This document shows positions 29,511-32,642 of a stretch of DNA of 32,642 bases, one piece after another (positions within the stretch are counted from its first letter, which is position 1; each line of letters begins with the position of its first letter). Source of the stretch: Lentzea sp. (GTDB lineage Bacteria; Actinomycetota; Actinomycetes; Mycobacteriales; Pseudonocardiaceae); contig JASLAV010000756.1 of NCBI GenBank assembly GCA_030146905.1, positions 1 through 32,642 of the forward strand, read 5' to 3'. The position numbers and the translations under genes were made by a program. Below the pieces are notes generated by a model, which saw only the letters and a program-made list of their open reading frames with translations, was not told where the DNA came from and did no database searches.

Positions 29511-29702
29511 ATGACAGGGACATGGCGGAAGCAGCTCCCGGTCTACGTGCCGCGAGAGCACGACCGCGTGCTGAGCGAGGTGGTGGCACGAGCGGCCGCC
29601 GCACGAGCGAGCTGGCGGTGCTGGTCGGCGGAAACCGCGTCGGACGGCCCGTACCGTGGCTGCCGTCGGCCTGGCTGTCGAAGGCCGTCCCCGGTTGTCT
29701 GA
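29511..29702 (+). CDS. short doubtful ORF, possibly frameshifted remnant
   Basis: A 63-residue frame starting 7 nt after the preceding gene. Its first half (TWRKQLPVYVPREHDRVLSEVVARAAAA) looks like a real helical protein. The second half is Arg/Ser/Trp-rich and not protein-like, whereas the next frame over reads more naturally (TSELAVLVGGNRVGRPVPW). A frameshift near 29600 in a small gene is a reasonable reading. No ribosome site is visible. It may be a degraded gene or a non-coding gap between convergent genes. Confidence 0.35.
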   Translation: MTGTWRKQLPVYVPREHDRVLSEVVARAAAARASWRCWSAETASDGPYRGCRRPGCRRPSPVV

Positions 29703-29706
29703 CCGG

Positions 29707-30531
29707 TCACGGCTTGAACGGCAGCAGCTCCTCCTCGACACCGGTCCTGACCACCACGCACGTCGACTCCGGCACCTCCTGCCAGGCCCCGACCAGGTCG
29801 GCCAGCGGTTCGGACACGATGAGGCGCGAGTCGTCGGTGAGGTCGTGCAGCGCCGGGTTGTCCGGGTACTGGCGGCGCAGCGTCGACACGTCGGTGCTGT
29901 GGAACAACGACCGCGACCTGCCGCGGCTCGAGTAGCGGAACGCCCAGGTCGTCGAGCCGTCGGTGACCGCGACGGTCATCTGGACCGGGTGCTCGACGCC
30001 CGCGCGCCTGCCCACGTCCTCGACGAACCCGACCATGCGCGCCACCGCGGCGGGCGGGTCCTGTTCCAGACCGAAGCTGATCGCCAGGTAGAACATGATC
30101 TCGGAGTCCGTCGAGCCCTCGATCAGCGGGAACAGCTCGGGCGCGACCGCCAGCGCCAGCTCGCGGCGGACCAGCGGGAACTTCGCGATGAGGCCGTTGT
30201 GCATCCACAGCCAGCTGCCGTGGCGGAACGGGTGGCAGTTCGACCGCTGCACCGCGCCGCCGGTCGACGCCCGCACGTGCGCGAAGACCCTGTCGGCGGT
30301 GATCTGCGCGGACAGTTCGCGCAGGTTGCGGTCGTTCCACGCGGGCTCGGTGCTGAGGAACAGGCCGGGGGTGCTCGCGTTGCCGTACCAGCCGATGCCG
30401 AACCCGTCGCCGTTCACGGCCGTCGAGCCGAGGCGGGCGTGCTTGGACTGCATGACGAGCGAGTTCTCCGGCGCGTAGAGCAGCTCCTCCAGCAAGACCG
30501 GCGAACCTGAGTACGCGAGCCACCGGCACAT
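29707..30531 (-). CDS. class II glutamine amidotransferase-family protein (YafJ/EgtC-like)
   Basis: A 274-residue N-terminal-nucleophile amidohydrolase. The catalytic Cys2 is exposed by Met removal from MCRWLAYSG. Conserved motifs are NGDGFGIGWYG, VFAHVRASTGGAVQRSNCHPF and WLWMHNGLIAKFPLVRRE, followed by STDSEIMFYLAIS. These are the glutaminase-domain signatures of stand-alone class II enzymes such as YafJ and EgtC. EgtC hydrolyses the gamma-glutamyl bond in ergothioneine synthesis, but no egtA/B/D/E genes are nearby, so a general gamma-glutamyl hydrolase is as likely. ATG 30531 has GAGGAGG 7 nt upstream. It is divergent from a small membrane-protein gene. Confidence 0.92.
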   Translation of the reverse strand: MCRWLAYSGSPVLLEELLYAPENSLVMQSKHARLGSTAVNGDGFGIGWYGNASTPGLFLSTEPAWNDRNLRELSAQITADRVFAHVRASTGGAVQRSNCHPFRHGSWLWMHNGLIAKFPLVRRELALAVAPELFPLIEGSTDSEIMFYLAISFGLEQDPPAAVARMVGFVEDVGRRAGVEHPVQMTVAVTDGSTTWAFRYSSRGRSRSLFHSTDVSTLRRQYPDNPALHDLTDDSRLIVSEPLADLVGAWQEVPESTCVVVRTGVEEELLPFKP

Positions 30532-30620
30532 GACGGACCTCCTCGATCGCGGCGCTGCAGGGGGAACACGTAGCAGATCCGGATCGCGAGGTTTGCGGCG
30601 ACGCGCCCTCCTCGGGCAGC

Positions 30621-31013
30621 ATGGCTCGGGTGACGGTCCCTCCCGGCTTACGGCCCCAGCCCTATGAACGGCGCGGGGACTTCGAGACGATCGAGGTCCA
30701 GGCGCCGGTCGCGCCACCGGCCGCCCAGCCGGTCGAGCCCGCGGAAGACGCGGAGGACCGCTCGGACATCGCCGTCATCGGCCCGATCGCGGCCCTCGTG
30801 CTCGCCCTGACGATCTCCACGCTGGTCCTGGAGCACCCGGCCGCACGCGTCGTCGCCGCCGGGCTCGCCACCATCGGGTTGATCGTGGCCGTGGCCCTGA
30901 TGCTGATGGCCAAGAAGCCGAAGCCGGGACGCCACGTCGCCCGGCACGCCGTCGACCCCGAGGCGACCGACCGGATCCCTCCCGGCTGGGCGGCCACCGA
31001 CCAGCGCCGCTGA
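30621..31013 (+). CDS. small membrane protein with two helices
   Basis: A 130-residue protein. A proline- and acid-rich cytoplasmic N-terminus (about 48 residues, rich in PVAPPAAQPVEPAEDAED) precedes two hydrophobic helices, IAVIGPIAALVLALTISTLVL and VVAAGLATIGLIVAVALMLMA. A basic tail ends with PGWAATDQRR. No family is recognised. The start ATG 30621 or GTG 30630 is uncertain. It is divergent from the glutamine amidotransferase gene, and its end is 21 nt from the convergent HbpS-like gene. Confidence 0.72.
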   Translation: MARVTVPPGLRPQPYERRGDFETIEVQAPVAPPAAQPVEPAEDAEDRSDIAVIGPIAALVLALTISTLVLEHPAARVVAAGLATIGLIVAVALMLMAKKPKPGRHVARHAVDPEATDRIPPGWAATDQRR

Positions 31014-31034
31014 CCGACGCCGGTCGCGCGGAGC

Positions 31035-31523
31035 TCACCTCAGCGTCGCGAGACCCGCCGTCGCGTACTTCTCGTCCAGGTCACCGCTGGGCGCGCCGCC
31101 CACGCCGATGCCCGCGACGGACGTGCCGTCGACCGCCACCGGGACGCCGCCGCCCAGGAACAACGTGCCGGGGATGTCCCGCAGCGTCGCGCCCTGGCCC
31201 GTGACGCGGCCGGCGAGCTCCGAGGTCGGGGCGTTGAACGACACGGCGGTGAACGCCTTGCGCCGCGCCGACTCCTCGGTCTGCGGGCCGGCGCCGTCGC
31301 CTGACAGCAGCACGACCAGATCGCCGCCGCGGTCGACGACGGCCACCGTGACGCGCTGGTTCTCCTTCTCCGCCGCGTCGAGGGTGGCCTGCGCCGCCCT
31401 GATGGCGGCGTCGACGGTCAGCACCTTCTCGGTGCGGGTGGTGGTGCGCTGGTCGGCCGCCGCGTAGCCGCCGCCGACGCTGAGCACGACCAGGGTGGCG
31501 ACTGCGATCTTCTTGAGGTCCAT
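31035..31523 (-). CDS. secreted GlcG/HbpS-family haem-binding-type protein
   Basis: A 162-residue exported protein. A signal peptide (KKIAVATLVVLSVGGGYAAA) precedes a GlcG/HbpS domain with TVDAAIRAAQATLDAAEKENQRVTVAVVDRGGDLVVLLSGDGAG, RRKAFTAVSFNAPTSEL, DIPGTLFLGGGVPVAVDGTSVAGIGVGGAPSGDLDEKYA. In Streptomyces reticuli HbpS is an extracellular haem- and redox-sensing octamer that controls the SenS/SenR two-component system. Here too a histidine kinase and response regulator are adjacent, in divergent orientation, which strongly supports the same role. The start ATG 31523 (MDLKK) is preceded by only a weak ribosome site. The 111-nt divergent promoter contains a perfect dyad. GlcG proteins in other operons have different roles, so haem binding remains inferred. 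Confidence 0.9.
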   Translation of the reverse strand: MDLKKIAVATLVVLSVGGGYAAADQRTTTRTEKVLTVDAAIRAAQATLDAAEKENQRVTVAVVDRGGDLVVLLSGDGAGPQTEESARRKAFTAVSFNAPTSELAGRVTGQGATLRDIPGTLFLGGGVPVAVDGTSVAGIGVGGAPSGDLDEKYATAGLATLR

Positions 31524-31568
31524 GGCTGCAACACTGCGCTGGTCGGAGCTGGTTTTCGTGGTGGTGAC

Positions 31569-31588
31569 GGTTGAACCCCGGTTCAACC
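31569..31588. promoter_or_regulatory. dyad GGTTGAAC-CCCG-GTTCAACC between hbpS-like gene and kinase
   Basis: Perfect 8-bp arms with a four-base spacer lie 45 bp before the HbpS-like start and 46 bp before the kinase start. A further partial half-site (GGTTGAcc) begins at 31593. Position and symmetry suggest the binding site of the response regulator controlling both directions. Confidence 0.65.
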
Positions 31589-31634
31589 CATCGGTTGACC
31601 CGCGGGGCCGGGAGGGGCGCCTACAGTCGCTGAC

Positions 31635-32597
31635 GTGTGGCTGCACAGGGCGATGCATGCGGGTTTCTACGTGCTGTTGACGGCGTCGGCGGCGCGGTAC
31701 GTCGCCTACCACGGCGTCGATCTCGTCGTGCTCGGTCTCGCGCTCGCGCTGGGGTTCGTCTACCCCGCGAGCGTGCGGTGGACGCGGGCGTTGCCGGTCG
31801 TGCTCGCCGTGTGGCTCGTGCTGGTGTGGCTCGCGCCGAGCTTCGGGTGGTGCGCGATCCCGTTGTTCTTCCAGTGCCTGCGCCAGCTCAAGCCGCGCGT
31901 GGCGCTGCCGATCGCGGGTGTGCTGACGGCCGCCGTGGTGCTGGCGCAGGTCCGGCTGGCCACGACGTTCGACTGGTCGCTGGTGCTCGGGCCGGTCGGG
32001 GTCGCGGTGCTCACGGCGGCGGTGTTCTTCGACCGCGCCCGCCTGCTGCACGAGGCCGGCGTGCTGGAGGAACGCCAGCGGCTCGCGCGCGAGATCCACG
32101 ACACCCTCGCGCAGGGCTTCTCCAGCATCAACCTGCTGCTCTCGCTCGGCGAGACGAAGAAGGCGGCCGAGGTCGCGCGGGAGAACCTGGGCGAGGCGCG
32201 GCGGTTCGTGCGCGACCTGTCGCCGATCCACGGCACGCTGGTCGACGCTTTACGCCGGTTGGTCCCGCACGTGGAGGTGGACGGCCACCCGTACGCGCTG
32301 AGCGTGCAGACCGAGGTGGCGTTGCTGAGGGTCGCGCAAGGTGCCGTGGCCAACGTCGCCGAACACTCGGGAGCCGGCCGGGTGGAGATCACGCTGTCGT
32401 ACCTGGGAGACGCGGTGGCGCTGGACGTCGTCGACGACGGCCGTGGGTTCGACTCGGCAGGGGTGAGACCGGCGGAGGGCCGCGGCTACGGGCTGGCGTC
32501 CATCCGCGGGCGCATCACCGAGCTCGGCGGCACCATGTCCGTGGAGAGCGCGCCGGGGGAGGGGACCGCAGTGGCCGTGACTGTGCCGACGCCGTGA
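31635..32597 (+). CDS. SenS-like sensor histidine kinase
   Basis: A 320-residue NarL-type (HisKA_3) sensor kinase. The first 135 residues contain about five membrane helices (AGFYVLLTASAARYVAY, VVLGLALALGFVYPA, ALPVVLAVWLVLVWL, VALPIAGVLTAAVVLA, LGPVGVAVLTAAVFF) without a large external loop. The phosphoacceptor is H155 in RLAREIHDTLAQGFSSINLLLSL. The ATPase domain has EVALLRVAQGAVANVAEHS (N-box), VVDDGRGFD and GYGLASIRGRITELGGTMSVES. Five helices with no sensor loop match SenS, which senses through extracellular HbpS. The section between H-box and N-box is short. GTG 31635 is chosen; ATG 31653 is an alternative. The stop overlaps the response regulator start (GTGA). Confidence 0.92.
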   Translation: MWLHRAMHAGFYVLLTASAARYVAYHGVDLVVLGLALALGFVYPASVRWTRALPVVLAVWLVLVWLAPSFGWCAIPLFFQCLRQLKPRVALPIAGVLTAAVVLAQVRLATTFDWSLVLGPVGVAVLTAAVFFDRARLLHEAGVLEERQRLAREIHDTLAQGFSSINLLLSLGETKKAAEVARENLGEARRFVRDLSPIHGTLVDALRRLVPHVEVDGHPYALSVQTEVALLRVAQGAVANVAEHSGAGRVEITLSYLGDAVALDVVDDGRGFDSAGVRPAEGRGYGLASIRGRITELGGTMSVESAPGEGTAVAVTVPTP

Positions 32598-32642
32598 GGG
32601 TGCTGGTGGTCGACGACCACCCGGTGGTCCGCTTCGGGCTGG
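32594..32642 (+). CDS. response regulator, 3' truncated by window end
   Basis: Only 16 codons are inside the window, beginning with VRVLVVDDHPVVRFGL from GTG 32594. The VDDHP acidic pair is the start of a receiver domain typical of NarL/LuxR-type response regulators. It overlaps the kinase stop by four bases, so it is its cognate partner and the likely SenR counterpart. The phosphorylated Asp and DNA-binding domain lie beyond the window. Confidence 0.9.
   Translation, partial: MRVLVVDDHPVVRFGL

Noticed and set aside
1..32642. Insertion sequences, phage genes, CRISPR arrays, tRNA or rRNA genes
   Set aside because: No transposase or integrase motifs, no regularly spaced repeats and no cloverleaf or rRNA-like sequence were found by eye.

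Overview
The window is very GC-rich DNA with frequent GTG and TTG starts, 1-4 nt stop/start overlaps and little non-coding space. It comes from a high-GC actinomycete. The mix of secondary-metabolism genes, paired P450s, TetR regulators and an apparent HbpS/SenS-type locus suggests the Pseudonocardiales or Streptomyces-like range; the exact genus is a guess. I see no tRNA, rRNA, CRISPR array, transposase or integrase.

Left edge (1-3224, + strand): the end of a biosynthetic cassette with a KASIII-like ketosynthase (truncated by the window), an FkbH-like glyceryl-transferring HAD protein, a discrete acyl carrier protein and a VOC/glyoxalase-fold protein. The KASIII/FkbH/ACP order is that of tetronate (glyceryl-ACP) pathways. 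Next come a decayed nucleosidase-like pseudogene (3237-4016), methionine aminopeptidase, a four-EF-hand calcium protein, a chloroperoxidase-like alpha/beta hydrolase divergent from an unknown gene, and a P450-ferredoxin pair divergent from a TetR gene with a clear operator. A small membrane protein and an APH(6)-like kinase lacking its catalytic Asp follow.

Centre (10487-17999): the most interesting region. Seven genes on the minus strand read cysQ-cysD-cysNC, then DUF1214, sulfotransferase, SDR and SRPBCC. Within each block the genes overlap by 1-4 nt, and a 58-nt gap carrying a perfect palindrome separates the blocks. Together they would make PAPS, use it to sulfate an unknown, probably lipid- or steroid-like, acceptor and remove the PAP by-product. 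No assimilatory reductase is present. A divergent TetR gene shares a 14-bp-armed inverted repeat with the cysQ promoter, and a 13-nt copy of one arm lies in front of the DUF1214 block. This looks like a dedicated, TetR-controlled sulfation locus. It adjoins a second sulfur group (cysteine dioxygenase, YeiH-type exporter, LysR regulator; 17986-20519).

Right part (20536-32642): a single-pass membrane protein, a secreted subtilase with a P-domain, a second P450, a DeoR regulator divergent from a DUF4406/deoxyribosyltransferase-like protein, a lipoprotein, a stand-alone TrpF, an orphan fumarate-reductase-type flavoprotein, an unknown acidic protein, a short doubtful ORF, a class II glutamine amidotransferase and a small membrane protein. 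The window ends with an HbpS/GlcG-like secreted protein divergent from a histidine kinase and response regulator, with a perfect dyad between them. Several promoters place the -10 box 6-7 nt before the start codon, suggesting leaderless mRNAs. All functions are inferred from motifs and context; no database search was run.
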